A DNA stretch of 64,000 nt from Larus michahellis (GCF_964199755.1 NC_133901.1:27926397-27990396), one strand, 5' to 3'; counted from the stretch's first letter, positions 37,301 through 51,357 are shown. Notes: generated by a model from the letters alone, not told the origin. Numbers and translations are program-made.

Positions 37301-40300
37301 AAACTTTAGTGACTGGGATATCAAAGGCGCTGTAGTTAGTGGTGTATTGCCCCAAATTACAGGGGCAATTGATCTAAGGAGGTAAGAGGAAAAAGGCCGT
37401 GGCAGGATGGAGCTGGTATCACTGATGCAAACCTCTCTCTTTTGATGTGTCCTCCATTCTGAAGCAACCTCATCTTTAGCCTCCAGTTACTTGAATTGTT
37501 CCTGGTGGAGGATGTGGGAGGTCTGCAGTTGACCCAAATGGGAGGAAGATATTAACTAAGCTGGTCATACGGGCCCCACCACCGGCTTGGCTTTGTCCAC
37601 AGCTCTGTGTCCTGTGTGTCTTTGCTGTTTGCATCTCGCACAGCAAGGCAGCTTGAGTGGGTTTGTTTTGTAGCCTGTATGGTAACAAGGGGTGAAGGAA
37701 TGCACTCCTTAGTGAGTCCCTGTCTCTGCTTCTGGTGGATAGTAAAAGGTCCTCTTATTTACTTTGAAAACCTGCTCACAAAGGAAGGCAAAGCAATTTG
37801 TGTCCTCAACATGGCAGAACAACCATATGACCAGCATTGACAATGCATCTTGGAGTTCCATCCAACCTCTGTTAGCACAGAGTTCCTACGCGTGCAGGCA
37901 TTCAGTGCCACACTTGATAACTAGCAGTGAGTCAAGCTATTTGACACAAGTCAATACTAAGTGCAGTATAAGAAGCAACCTGGACCCAAATAAGAACTCG
38001 GTGAAGGTTATTTTTAGAGTTACTGCTATTCTGTTCTACACCAAGGAGGTTTATGCACCAGTTTTGCACTACAGTTCAGCGTTGTTCTGCCTTATTCCTC
38101 ATTTCTTGGTCCCATTTATTTTAACTGGCAAATATTGGTTGCTTGAGTACCTCCTTTCCTGACCCGATGTCTTCTCATCTAGGTGCTGGACAAAGCTGTG
38201 GTTTGAGACAATCCAGGGCTTGTGTTCTCTACAAAATGCACTTAAACTCATTCCTGGTTGCCTTGCAGCAAATCTATTTCTGCCCTGCTGATGGCCTGGC
38301 TTGCAAGCTGCAAATGTCTGGATAGGATTTATTATGCTCTGACCATTAAATTTTAAACTGCTTTTAATGGTAGATGTTAAATCACTGTTGTCCCGGTTCC
38401 AAGATCTGTGCAAAATTTCTGAGTTCTTAGGAAGGCATTTCCCCTGCCAGCAACCTTTGGTTTCTGAGGACGACAACAAGCTACCGGGCTGTTCACAGGA
38501 CAAGGAAGCAGTAGTTTGGTGAGGGTCCTGTATGCTGGCCAATGTCCAGGCATCTGTCTGGCTCTACGGAGCAGAGCCAGGCAGATCTGGTACGGCTGTG
38601 ATGTGATTGAGAGATGTTTGTGTCGGTGTCTGGGTGCAGACACTCTGCTGGGACACAGTGATTTAGTGGCTCTGCTCTTGGCTTTGTTCCTTCCTGATTG
38701 AAGCATCTTTGAAGCAACCAGAAACTGAAATTCAGTGTTTCAGCATGGAGCTGCTTACAGCAAGCTATTTTATTTTTGTACATGTCTAATAAATACTGAA
38801 CTGTTCAGTGTTGTCACTCAGTGTGGCTTTGTCCCTTGCTGCTGGAAGTCTCTGTATGGATTTCCCTTGAGACTGGCAAAACATAGCCGTAATGTCCTGT
38901 GACTCAGTGTACGGTGCAGGCTGCTTCCTTGAATATGGCATGAGATGTGCACTCTCCTAGCTGAGGCTGTTGTCTGTCACCTTTACCTGGAGAGCACTAA
39001 AAGCACTAAAGCAGAATCTAATGTTTCTCAAACCACTTAATAGTCTTAAAGCCCTTTTCAACTATTAGCAAAAGCAGCTGTGGCAGGTGGGCAGGAGACT
39101 ACTTCTTTGCCAAGGAGAGGGAGATGCCGCCTTCTGTGTCACGTGTGTTTGCAGAGGAAACAGAGAGACACCCAGCGCTTCCCACTCCCAGATCTGTGCA
39201 TTTCACACTGCTCCATCTTCCTGGCAGTAGCCTAGCACAGGGCTTTCCTTTTCATCAACGGGAATACTATTTAGTGTGTTTTGCTTTCTTTATCCCAAAG
39301 CTGGACATGGTACAAAATAGTCATCCAACACTGGGCTGGTGGGAAATGTTTGAGAACAGCATATCAAAAAAGGCTGCAGGATTTTACAGTATGCTGTGGC
39401 AGAGTTTTCCAGAGTTTGTGCTTGATGGAGCAGGATAACCCCAGTCCTCTACATGGTGTTTAAAACCACTGTTTATAGCAGGCTTTGCAGTGATGGCAGC
39501 TACTAGCAAAGCTCTGGACCAGAGCCAAGCTTAAAACCATCTTGTATTTGATAATTTTCCTCTTCTTGAAGATCTGTGCTCTTTAACTCTGGGGTTATTT
39601 CATTTTACTTACAGTGGGAGAGGCAGGCTATCATCAGTAGAGACAGGATACTGGACCAGAGGTTTAAGCAAAACCATTTTCAGCAAAAATGCTTTCCCTG
39701 AGGGGGTCTGCCTGCCTCAAGACAAATGGAGACTGTGACTTCTTCTCTGCTTATTCTTACACCTGTAAATTTGAACAGACCGGTTTAACAGCGCTGCCGT
39801 ATGGCTTATTCCCATATTAGAAAGGAAGGTGCTGAATATGGACATCCCAGTGTGCATGAGTCTCTGTGTCTGGACCCATCCCATCAATTAAACAGGAGCT
39901 GACGTCATATTTGAAGGTCAGCTGTTTTATAACCTAATATTACCATTTTTTTTTTTCCTCGTGGTTTATTATCTCCCTCCAACCTGCAGCTCGGCACCAT
40001 CTGGTGCAGGCACACAAGGGAGAAAGATTAGAGGAAAGTAAAGCAGCTTTGTTCGCTTCCCCCATTGCTTCCGATGTACAGAGGAGTCGGCAGTCTCTTA
40101 AAGTATTGAATTTTAAGTGGTGGGAAGGGCTGGATCCTGTTAGCTGTCTAAGGGAGAAAGAAATGGTCTGTGCTTACCAGCGATCTGTCAGGAAGTGTCT
40201 CATGATTCCTAAGGGACTTATTGTGGCCACAGAGTGCACTTTGCTGCAATTTTATTTTACATTTAAATAGTCTTGGGGTTTTATGACCTGTTTTTCCCAG

Positions 40301-41908
40301 CATCCATATTTTCCTTACCTGTAAATTGCCAAAAGCACTCCTAAATGAGGTACACGCACAGTGCTAACCCAGACTACAGTCTGCTTTGGTAGTGGAGTGC
40401 TGGGAACACCTGACATGCATTTACAGCTATCAGAGCCACTGGACTGACACACCACAAGCATGTTCTGCCACATGGGGAGCGCTTTGTCTTCCCTGGTGGC
40501 ATCTGCCTGCACAGACCTAGGATAGGCGTATTTACTTGTCCAGCCTCAGCCTACGGTGATAACGCACCAGTTGTTTCCACTTCACAGGCAGGGTTGGGTT
40601 TGTACTCAAGCTTCACCCTCTCTCCCATCCTCCCTCCTTTTTCTCCATCCATCTGGAGGTGGGATCGCTCTCTGTCCAAACTGCATGATGACTCTTTTCT
40701 GTAAAAGCAAAGCTCTTTTCTTCCCAATAGTAAAATCATCATAATTCAGGAATGCTGATCTCCTAGGCCAGTGGGATTACTTGCAAAATAATATCTTGTT
40801 GTTTCGTTTCAATGTTGCAAATTTTGCATTAGGCTATTTTGAAACAAAATGTCTCTACCCATAAATAACTATTGTATTTAGCTATTTGGAAAGGATGGCT
40901 AATTGGTGCATGCTGGTTGCATACCAATATACAAGCCGAGTTATGAAAACATTTGGCTGACTGTGACTCATGGTAGTACGTGGTGCTGTATACATGGCAT
41001 ACAATGTACATATAGACTCTTTTTCGTCCACCTTTTCTTTGCTGCTATGTACCCTTCTTCTGAACTGTGATTTTGTCAGGTCAAGGACGCTTTGTACAAA
41101 TTCCTAATTCCTGGAGAGAGGAGGGTAAGCTTGGAGGCTTTGGGGGACTTTTATTTTTATTTTTACTGCTTTAAGAAAAAATAAAATTAGTTTCTCGTGC
41201 CCCCCAGCCCCTTAAATAAAGAATCTTGAACGAACAACGGTAGACATTCAAAAGAGAAAGATTTATTTGGAAACAAAGAGGGAGTTCAGGGTTTTCCAGT
41301 GCTTTAGCTTTAGCTCCAGTTTGTAACAGAACAGCATTTGTCTTCTTTCACACGTGTTCTGATACGGTTCTTTCCACTGTAGTCTTTGAGGATGGGATTT
41401 GCCTTATTCCTCTTCTAAATCAGTGTAATGTACAGTGTTTCTTCAACATTTGATTCAGCTATTCTTGTCCCTAGCATCTTCCTAGAGAAGATCCATAGTA
41501 AATGGAGCAATGGTTCCTGCATCTCTTGACAGGTTTGTATATTTGTAAAGTGCACTTTTCCAAGTAGTGAGACAAACCAAAGTCTCTGCACATGACAGTG
41601 AAGAGTTGAGAAGACAGGTGCACACAACAGAGGGCCTGACCAAGTCACCACAGTCTTCTTAATGTGAAACTTTGCCGCCTTGAACTGAGCTTGAGAATGG
41701 TGCTATAGATTCTCATGTGCAGCTTAACTCTGAAACCAATTGTGGTATGTCCCTTTAATTGCCTAGAAAGGTGTTTGCTCCTCCCCACCCCCCTCCCTCA
41801 TAAGGTGGCCTTTGCAACCTGAAATGCTCCTAGACATATCAGTTGTGTACTTCTAGTGCTCTCTCTGAAAAGATCTCTCACTTCCCTTCTCAAGGATGGC
41901 ATATGACA
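34393..41908. other. Intron 1 unique sequence, central part
   Basis: No exon or RNA gene recognised. Contains a (TG)6 microsatellite at 35093-35105, a C/T-rich patch at 37200-37290, a T-run near 39947, and an A/T-rich stretch at 41150-41190. The longest frame, 147 codons on minus at 38099-38542, matches nothing known to me. Confidence 0.5.
36908..36965 (+). mobile_element. Possible terminal fragment of an old SINE-like tail
   Basis: CCACGTCCTGACCTCTGTCC and CCTAAGCCACTAAGCCGCC loosely follow the AGTCCTGACTCCCAGTCCCC, CTAACCACTAAGCCACC ending of sauropsid MIR-like families. The weak resemblance is the only evidence. Confidence 0.22.
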
Positions 41909-41952
41909 GCAGTGCTTGGCTTGGGTCATTGCAGTGCTTGGCTTGGATCATT
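41909..41952 (+). repeat. Tandem duplication of a 22-bp unit
   Basis: GCAGTGCTTGGCTTGGGTCATT (22 bases) at 41909-41930 is repeated at 41931-41952 with one G-to-A change. The near identity implies a recent duplication. It may be copy-number polymorphic. Confidence 0.9.
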
Positions 41953-44900
41953 GCGAAATCCTCTTATCTGCCTGTTCTCACTTTATTTTTCTTCTGGCTC
42001 TTGCCTTCATTGGTATTGAAAGCCTGCAGCCAAGGTTGATGAGGACAAAACTTAAGCTATGGTCAGTCTCTACTTAACTCTTTGCAGCCTTTCTTTAAGG
42101 AGGAGTGTGAGTGAGCAAAGCTATCAAATCTCTCTTTTTTTCTTTGTGTTTCTTTCTGTCCCAATGCAGCAAGGAGTTTTAATCTACCTTTTGAAGAGCT
42201 GAGAGCTCAGTCACTGATCTGAAATGCTGTACCGTGCCTGTTGGTACTGGCCACTCTGCGAGGAGCTCAGGTTTTTCCATCTCTTAGTCATTTCTTCTGG
42301 AGGTCAAGAGATGCATACACCTTACGATTAATACAGACGAGGTTGTACATGCCAGATTTCCACGTCAGGCTTCAAAAAAGAGGCAACTTTATGGCTGTCT
42401 TTGCTACCCGAGATTTCTGCCCCAGAAGAATGTGCTGCTGACACATATCTTCGTGTAGCTCCTGGTGCTGAAGCCAGAGAGGCACCCACACTGTCTGGTG
42501 AGGTCTTGGCAGGGAATGAACCAGCAGTTCTCTTTCATCTGATACACACCTGGCAAAGCCATCCTGTTTGCAGTTGCCTGGATTTTTGATTGTTCCTCTT
42601 TGCATCTCAGCAAGAATCCCTGCTGTTCATCTTTCAGGGTTTGTCTTATTTGTTTCTGGAAGTTCCCTTGTTGAGGAGCTTGGCAGGGGTTTGCTCACTG
42701 TCTCTAGCAATGATTGAGCTGGTTTAGTGAGTTATGGAGAATAAACTGAATTGATTTCCCTTTTGCAGTCTGGACTGGAAAAGCTGATTCCCTTGGTCTT
42801 CTGTGCACTCAAGGCCACAAGCCAAGCTGCTATCAATTTTACCTTCCCCTCCTGTGAAATTGCTAAAGAAAAGATGCTTTCCAGATCATGTGTGTGGAAC
42901 AGATGTGGCTTATATTACTAGATGACTCAGCTAAAACTGGTGCCAAAACATCTTCCAGAACTCTCAGCTGGCTGTTGAGTTGAGAGAAGTAATAACTTCA
43001 TAGAAATGCTGGGCTGGCTCTGCCGTCTGTGTCTGTAACTGCAGCCGTGTCAGGTACAGTTCTCTTTGATTTAGCAAAGGTCTAACAAGTGATGGGACGA
43101 GGGGTGCACACAGAGGTCTTGTGCCATGAAGCCAGGGAGGCACTGGAGATGTGTGTCCAGAACTGGGTGATACCAGCACAGGAGCATGAAAAGAATACAG
43201 AAATGCAATTGCAATAGGCTTGGTTAATATGTGGAGGTGCTTACACACAGCCTGTGCCTGAATTACGCACTGCTTCTCCCACTCCAAGTGTTCCTTTATT
43301 GTCAAATACCATCAGCATAGAGAACACTGGGGTCTTCTTGGCCAAATGTATTTCCTTCCACCTTCTGCTGAGATGGAGGAAATTCTGTTGTCATAAATAG
43401 GAATGTGATTAGCTCACCTGTTTTTCCCTTTGCAGTCACACTTGGCAGTCTCCCAGAAACCCACTGGAATAAGCTTTTTTGAGGTCAGAGGTATAAACAG
43501 GCTCATGCCAGAGATGAGACTGGGCAGTTGCCTGAAAGTCTAGCACTGTAAATGCACATTTGTCTATTTAAAACTTGTTTACATGTGGACTGAGAAGTGC
43601 AAAGAATGAGCAGAAGTGGTTGATCAAATTCAGTAAATATGTCCTAACAGCACGGCTCTTTGGACTTTACTGCTGATGTTGTAAATCAGAGCGCTTTAAC
43701 CCTAAATCAAGTTAAACTTTCATACATGGGTGAAGTCCAAGTGAAGTGTGCTGCTGTTGATGCCTGGGGAATCCAGCCCAAAGAGCAGAAATTGTCTGTT
43801 TTGTAACCCATAATAAGGAAGTATTAATCTTGACTGATGAACAGCTGAACCAGGCATGTTTTTTACTGCACAGAGGGCATTTACGGTGAATACATGATAG
43901 TAAGTCTTGGCACTAGAGAATGTGGAGTCTACAGTGTTGTGTCTATGACTGTCAGAAATCACATTTATGCAAAATGATTGCAGGGTACCAGCTGCCTCCA
44001 TCAGCAAGAACACGGGTGCTAGTAGCCTCACTCATGGATGCATCAAAGGGAAGAAATGTCTACAAGTGGTGGTGATGGGGACTGTCTCTCCTCCCTGTTC
44101 CCAGAAAAGCTTAATGTCTGTCACAGATTCTGCTGAAATCTATACTACATTCTGCCTTAATAAAGAGAGCTAAGTCCAGGAAGAGCTGTGGTTTGTTTCT
44201 GCAACTGCTGAGTCAGGAGGGGGTGGAGATGAGAAACACAGGGTTGTCATTCTGTTCCCCTGGGAAAGCTGTTTGCACCTTGGCACAATAGTTCCTCTCA
44301 GTATCTGTCCTCTGGGAGCTCTCTATGGTTCAGCAGCCCTACTTGCCTTCCTTTAGAAGTCAGGATACCTCCCTGTTGTTGCTTGGTTCTGGACTGTAGT
44401 CTATAAGCCAGATCTCCTGCACCAGCAGCTGAAAAAGCCGTCTCTACTCAATGCCCCTGGTACATCTGGTAATTTGGGAGAGGTCAAATGTGGCATGCTT
44501 GGGCTACTGCATACTATTGGATGTAACCTTGGTGTTCCATGGGAGATGGTGGTCCTTTAAACAGTGGGTGGTGCTCCCCATGCTCTGTGCCTGTAGAGTC
44601 CAGCTGCCTGGGGAGGGGGCAATGTTTGCGCAGACTGGCTTGCCTCTTTCTATGTAATTATTAAATAAGGCAGTTGGGGTCCCAGCTGTGCCTCTCTGGT
44701 TTCTTTTGTGTTTGATGTTGTGTCTTCTGTTCTCTACCCAGCCACTGCAGATTTTCATGCAGCTCAAAGTGCGAGGACTGGTGCTTTCAAAGCAGGAGAC
44801 TTGATGTCCTTTCGGGTTAGTAAGGGCAGCCTCTGTCAGCAAAATCTTGCCAAGGTGCTTGTAGTTTTTGTCAGGAAGGCTTTTTCCTACCTTTGCCTGT

Positions 44901-46046
44901 GCCTGAGCAAAAGGCAGCACCAAGTGGCAAATAGACTGGGCTCGTACTGCAGGCTTTCAGTGGCAACACTTTGCTAATCATGAATTGTATCTCTCGCACT
45001 TTTGGACAATGGTGACAGAAGAGCTTGCCATATAGGCTAGGTTAATAGTGCTTTTGTGTTGCTACCAAATTCTCTTTAATGATAGAGTACTTTGTGGTCC
45101 CTTGAATTTCACGCAGAACTGCATGCGTGCTTTGGTGCTAAACAGTAAAATGATGCCTACTGCAGACTGAGGTGTGCCTTGGTAGGTTAAAACCCACCCA
45201 GTAAACACAAACCCAAGCCCAGGTGGATGCAAAGATGAAGTAAAATGTATTTACCAAGCTTCTATTTACTTTTACCGCAGAGATTTTAAATGGAAGCGTG
45301 GGTGCTAATTGGGTAAAGAGGCTGCTTTGTGTATGCAAAGGGTAAAAGTTTTTAGTCACTTTCACTCTGAATAAGTTGCTGCAGTATCAGTTTGCAGTTC
45401 CCTCCCTAGCTCTGTGACCATTGAATAGCGGAGAGGATACAGTAGGCTAAAGACATAATTTGGAGGAAATTAATTTCTCTCTGCTCCTCCTTTTCCTGTG
45501 AGCAAAAGGAGGGGGAAGGCACAATGAAGACATCTGTTCCTTTGAACCCACTCACAGACTTGCTGGGTAATAAAAGTGGGGGAGAGGAGGAGAACCTATT
45601 GCTGCTGCTCAAGTGGTTGCTAATCGCTGATTGTTGAGTACTGAGGGGGTGAGCTTTTATCGTGTTGACCTTCTTAGGGGATATTGAAAAGAAGCTGGCA
45701 CTGACCTCTGCCAGGATTTAAATCCAGGAGACTCAGAATCCCTTTGTGCCCCTTTCAAAGAGGAGGCAAATCTCCGTGGTAGCCACGCTCTCTCCTCCGC
45801 CTCCGGGTAGGTGCCTCTGCTGTACTGACCCAGATGCTGCGCTCTCCTCCCCGAGATGAGCCCTTCACTGACAGTGTATGACCACGACCTGGGCTGCACC
45901 AAGCTAAACAGGTGTCCTGCAGAAAAAGCAAAATTATTTTGTCCCCTGGACTCAAAGCATGCCCTACCTCCCATCCACATTTTGCTCTTGTTATGTGTAG
46001 TGCTTAAAAATCTTGTGGCCGTAAGCACAGGGCTGCAGGGTCCTCC
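41953..46046. other. Intron 1 unique sequence
   Basis: No recognised exon, RNA gene or mobile element. Overlapping 60-140 codon frames on both strands look random. Confidence 0.5.
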
Positions 46047-46050
46047 CCAT

Positions 46051-46085
46051 CCCCCGCCACCCCCCCCCACCCCCCCCGCCCCCCC
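46051..46085 (-). repeat. C-rich tract; G-quadruplex motif on the minus strand
   Basis: C-runs of 5 (46051-46055), 9 (46060-46068), 8 (46070-46077) and 7 (46079-46085) are separated by 1-4 bases. On the minus strand this is a strong G-quadruplex motif; on the plus strand an i-motif candidate. It lies on the template strand of MB21D2 transcription. Probably length-variable. Confidence 0.85.
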
Positions 46086-46088
46086 TGC

Positions 46089-48458
46089 CTAATCTCATTG
46101 TGCTGCTTAGTCACAGCCAAGACCACTCTAATGGGTTTAAGTGGCCCTGCTCCTGGCTGGGTCTGCTGTGCTTTATGTTCAGCCTGGGATGGTGGACGTA
46201 AGAGATCAGGTTGCACACATCTACTGCTTCAGAGTCCTCCTGTTGTCTCAGCAGGTGCATGCATGAATATTAGGTTTCCCTCTAAGTATCATACCTGGAA
46301 ACAAAAGCTGTGTAGTAACCCGCATGTTAAAAAATGCCAAGCGGGTGATACATTGATCTCAAACTAATAAAATGTGGCCGACAACCCTTTTATGAGCTCA
46401 GCCACAGAATCCGGGGGCAGATGGTCCCTTAAGAGTTTTCCCACGCCCTTAGAAGTGTCTTAAGGGGTAAAACAATGGTTGTGACACCTACTGGCACTAG
46501 TAAGGTTGATGGGGGTGCTCTTAAGTTGTGGATTTTGAGTCTCCTGTGTATTCTTACATTACATTTTCCCTTAGCTAGTGAGGAGCTGTCAGAGAAATGG
46601 CCATCTGGGAGATGGTATGAAGCCTGTAAACATGGGGTGTTTGTTCAGAGTAGGACTGGTTCTGCCTTAACCAAAGGTAACAAGCAGGCAGCTGCTAGAG
46701 AGAAGAAAGATGGCTCTGTGCAGTGATGTGAAAACTGTGAGCCAGGAGCCTTGCTGGTAGGTATTTGCAGAGCTGACTGGGTTGGACAGGAGAAGTCTCT
46801 TAGGGGTGTGATGGACACAGAGGTATCTCTGTATTAGTGAATGGGATGGAAACCAAGGCTGAGCTGAGCAGCGGCATTCAAGATGAGAGATAAGTTCCAG
46901 GGCACTGTGTGAAAGGGCTGATGTCTTCTTTGTGAATGCATGTCTAGTGATTATGGCTTTCAGCACAGCTGAGAGCTACAGATACACAGTCACTGAAAAA
47001 ATTCTCATAGAAATAGTCAGAAATCTCTCTGGCCTTTCAGTTTCTCTCCCAAGCTGCAAGTTTGATGAACCCACACAGTGGTGGAGAAATAGGGACTTTG
47101 TTATTGTAGGTGTCACTGGAGCATGATGATGTGATTTGAAGTGATGAGATTCTCTAATTTGTGGCTGTAAACCATAGGGACAGATGTATTATGTTACAGA
47201 GGTGAGAAAGAAGTGCAGGAACCCCCAAACATCTCCCTAAACTCTAACAGGTGACATAATGTGAAGGGAAGGGATGACACCACAATATAACAGTATGTAT
47301 AGCGTGGCCTATGAAGTTGAGCTAGCCCGTAGGGCTAAGCTGCTGCAGTGGTCTGGAAAAAAAGAATGTGAGAGGCAAACACTGACAGAAGAGAGGCAAG
47401 TGAGGCTGGTAAAGCAATAGGCAAGAGGAGAGGCTGGTACTGAATTAATCTTATGAGCTAAATAGGAGTTTGTTCCACAGTTAATCACCTGAAATATTAA
47501 GCAGTGGAGACTGCTAAGGTGTCCCCAGTAGCCACGGTTGTCCCACACCTCGGAGACCCTCTGAGTGCAGGATTGAAAAAAAAAAAATCGCCAGAAAGAG
47601 CCCTGTGTTTTTCCACCCACTGTTTTTATCCCCCTTCTCTCTCTTATGGCATGGAGCAACTTGAGGGGAAGAGCCTTTGGAGAGAGATTCACCTTTAGCA
47701 AGAGGAATAGGAGGGAAACCCCAGCACTCATACATCACTAAGCTCCAGAGGAGGCAACAAGTGCCTCTAAACAATGGAAGACTGCTTGATGCCACCACAA
47801 AAGGGTGTAATACATACAAGGGCTCATCAAGGGAAAGGAACACAAAGCCAAGGATGTAATTGATGGGATGAAGCCCTCAAAAATGGCTTGTGTGTACTAG
47901 TCTGTGGGTGAAGTGAGCAGCTGAGTGGGAGAATGATGCTACAAGGAAACCTTGTGAGGTCAGGGATGGAGCTGCTCTGTCATTAAATACGTGATATTAC
48001 CACAAGCTGATCTGATTATGCAGATGGCTACTCTAGCAGTATGTTTGCTTCGTTTCAGTGCAAAGCTATAAGCAGAGACAAGCAGGAAGGAAGGAAATGA
48101 AGGTCAAAGTAAGTTCCTTTGCAATAAATGAATAAGGTGGTTAAAGGGGAGCGGCAGGTCTCTAAGTAATAGGTTGCAGCACACTCCCTAGGCTGGGTTC
48201 ATTTTAGTTTTAAGAGAGATAGAAAATAGAGCAGAGCAAAGAACACAAGTTAGATAAAAAGGGATACTCTCTCTACCCAATGAGTAGGAATTCAGGCTGA
48301 TAAACTTCAATAGGGTGTCTGGAAAGGTTTGATCATATGTGCTAACATCAGGAGCTCTTCTTGTCCTTGAAACACATTGCTTATCTGGAGTAAATAGGAA
48401 CACGAAAATCCAAAACTTAGCCAATTTTACTCATCTGTCAGGGCAGTAGGTGGGAGCA
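46089..48458. other. Intron 1 unique sequence
   Basis: Nothing recognised apart from an A11-type run near 47577. Minus-strand frames at 47309-47843 overlap and lack features. Confidence 0.5.
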
Positions 48459-48524
48459 GACCTTACAACCCTATTTAGAGGAGGTTACAACACTGCCTAG
48501 CAGAGGTTATAATGCTGCCCAATC
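48459..48524 (+). repeat. Three degenerate 22-bp tandem units
   Basis: Units at 48459-48480, 48481-48502 and 48503-48524 share a G-A-N-N-T-T-A-N-A-A pattern then N-N-C-T-G-C-C-like positions. Adjacent units match at roughly 14-15 of 22 positions. The lower identity suggests an older minisatellite than the one at 41909. Confidence 0.5.
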
Positions 48525-51315
48525 ACCTGCGTGGAAAAGAGGTTTTTACGCTATGAGGTAGCTTGAATAAAGTATTTGATTTCCTTCACTAAAGCAGCTT
48601 TTCTGGCAACACAAACATTATGCAACATGACTGTATAGCATAGTATATTCTATCCTAGAGGCAGAGGAAGAGCCACCATGGATATGGTTAGCAGATCAAG
48701 TGGGGGTCTCCTGAGTTGACAGGAACACCAGGAATGCAACCTATACTGAGAGTTTGTCTTGGAACAAGCCAGGCTTTTTCTTTCTTTTCTCCATGAATCC
48801 TTAGCCAGTACTGAGTCGGTAGTTAAGATTTGTATGCAACACTAGTAAGTACGGACACTCCACCGTGTGTTGGGACATAGAGGACACTTGAAAGGAAAGG
48901 CTGGAAAACAGAACCTATGAAGTATTGTTCTCCTTTGTCCTCTTCTTGAAGTGCTTGCCTTGGGCCTGAAATGTCCTGGATGGAAAAATTGCTTCTAATA
49001 AGAAACCATTGGCTTCAGGGAAATGAAATCTCTATGCAACACTGTTCTCTCTTCACTCTGCCTTTCAAGACAGACTTTGGTGCAGACCCCTGTGGTGCTG
49101 CTAGGAAGAGCAAACAAAGAGTTACAATAGTGTCCTGGGAGCCACTGCCTGGCCCTGCCACAGTCCGTTAGTCTGAAGGCAGGGATCTGAAACCTTCATT
49201 AAGGCTTGGTGTGCTCTCAGGTGTGAGTTTTGCTGTTCATACTAGCCAGGGTGCGATGGGCAGAGGGACATCTCAGCACCCTGTTTGCTATTTGGCTAAC
49301 TCCATGCAGAGGATGGGTTATTTCTAGTTTGAGAACTGTGATGAGTCTAGAATTGCTTCTGGAAATGCTTCCCTTTGCTTGGCCTGAACTGTTCAAGGAA
49401 AGCGCTACAGCGCAAGTAGACTCAGTGAGAAGCCAGGGAAATGGACCCTGAAAAACGGACCGTAGATCTATGATTCTGCTTCAACAAAGACGAAAAATAA
49501 GTGCTATGAATGTTCTGTTAGGGCGCAGATTATTGCCCACAGATTTCTCTCTAGCTGAGAGTGGAGCCCACCCTTGTGAGCTTGCACCCAGATTCCCAGT
49601 GAGACCCATCAGATGATTCCTCAGGAACGTGCATAGCTGTTGTCCTCCACAAAGCATAAGGTCCCAGCCGCTCTGTAGGGAACCATGGAGCTGTCGGGCC
49701 CTGCTCTGGATGATGTTGATGCTCAGTGCTGCTGTCAGGCTGCCTGGGATCCAGGACGGAGGCAGGCTCTGGGGAGCACCACACCACAGGCCACATGGAA
49801 TAATCCTTTTCTGCTGTCTTAGGGTAGTACAGTTAGAAGAAGCCTCAGGGTCTTGCATCCTCTCCTGAAACAACCAGACAGCTGGTCTTACAGGCAAGGT
49901 GGTGGACTCAGTAGGCAGTTGCTTCTGCTCTGAGGTGATTGTAGCTCTAGTTTGACTGATGCATAGCTATCTGCAGGGTGGGCTGGACAGAGAAAGTGTT
50001 TTTTGCTAACAAATCCCCGTATCTTCCCTTTTGTCCTGACAGCATTTTTCTATTACAGCTCTTCTTACTAATCTCCCATATATCAGATTTAATTGAGCAA
50101 TGCACAAACCAGACAAACTGAGTTTGTCAGTTCTTTCCCCTGGAGCAGGATTTCTTAGCCAGCAGTGCTAGAAGGAATGCGTGTGCCCTGGTGCCTTCCT
50201 TCCTCTCTGTGCCCCATTCTCTGTTACTCAATGGGAATTGTCTGGACTGATAATACTGATATCACTTCCAGAAGCACTCTGCCCAGACCTACCATTGGCT
50301 GGTAGAGAAGTTTCTTTTTTGATCATCAGGCCTGGGCCAGAATATAATCTCTCTTCCTTCTAAAGCAGCCATAGAGCATCCCAAACTGTTGAGATAATGC
50401 TCTAAGAAAGAAGCAGCTTAAAATAACGAACTCCTGACCCATGACATTTGCTACTGTGTTTTAAGAGGACGCTCTTCTTTGTGCTAACCTGCTTTTTCCC
50501 CTGTTGGGAATGGCAGTGAGTGGGGTGGAAACGGTAATTATGATATGAATTCTGGATGCTTTCCATGCTGCAGAAGAATTGCAGGCACCAATAAACTTAC
50601 CAGGTGGCCACTGAGATGCAAGCATTTCCCACGACCCATAGTTAGAGCATGGAGCTTGTTGCCCCGTGACACATGAAGGCCAAAATACAAATAGATGCGA
50701 AAGGAGTTGTGCAAATTCAGAGGATTTGTCTGTCAGGGGCTATTTAGCAATTACGAGTCCGCCTGCAGAAACCTCTAAGCCACACACTGCTGGAAGCCGG
50801 GGAAGGTGTATCAGAAGAGGTATTGCTGTCAGCTTACTCCACCTTTTTACACTTTCCCCTGAAGTTTCTACTCCTTGGCACTGTCAGTCTGTGGTAGATG
50901 AACTGACCCAGGATTGTTTTTCTACTGTTGTTGAACACTGACTGTTGCTTTGTCACGATCTCTCTCCCACCCCTGTCATTTTTGCCTTTTGCACAGAGAC
51001 TTGTCACGCAGGCATCTCAGTCGGAGCCTGCTTGCGTGAGGCATCATCCTAATGAGCGCTGGAGCTCAGAAGTTCCCTTTTCACACAAGTAGGGCAGCTG
51101 CTCCAGTGTGGGTGAGAGAGGGAAGGCAGACGCAAGTATCATGAGCAATAAGGGTGTTTAAAAATAAATGGCACAGCAGTTCAGTTGTGCAGACAGATCA
51201 GCTTTTTTGCTTTTTTCACCTGTGTGAGCTTCTCTGATGTGCCCGCCATTGTATTTTGCAGCGTGATACCTTCTCATTCCTCCTTCGTTTGCTGAGCTTT
51301 TGTCTCTGGCACTTT
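48525..51315. other. Intron 1 unique sequence
   Basis: No recognised feature. The 138-codon minus-strand frame at 49481-49897 and its overlaps show no domain. Confidence 0.5.
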
Positions 51316-51357
51316 GACTCCAAGGATCTCAAAGTGTGTTAGAGAGATAAATGTTAA
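51316..51357 (+). mobile_element. Possible L2/MIR-like relic
   Basis: GACTCCAAGGATCTCAAAGT followed by GTGTTAGAGAGATAAATGTT resembles the CCAAGGATCTCAAAGCGCTT, TACAAACATTAA stretch common to sauropsid L2/CORE-type tails. Only about 40 bases are convincing. It stops just before the AT-rich palindromic cluster at 51430. Confidence 0.4.
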
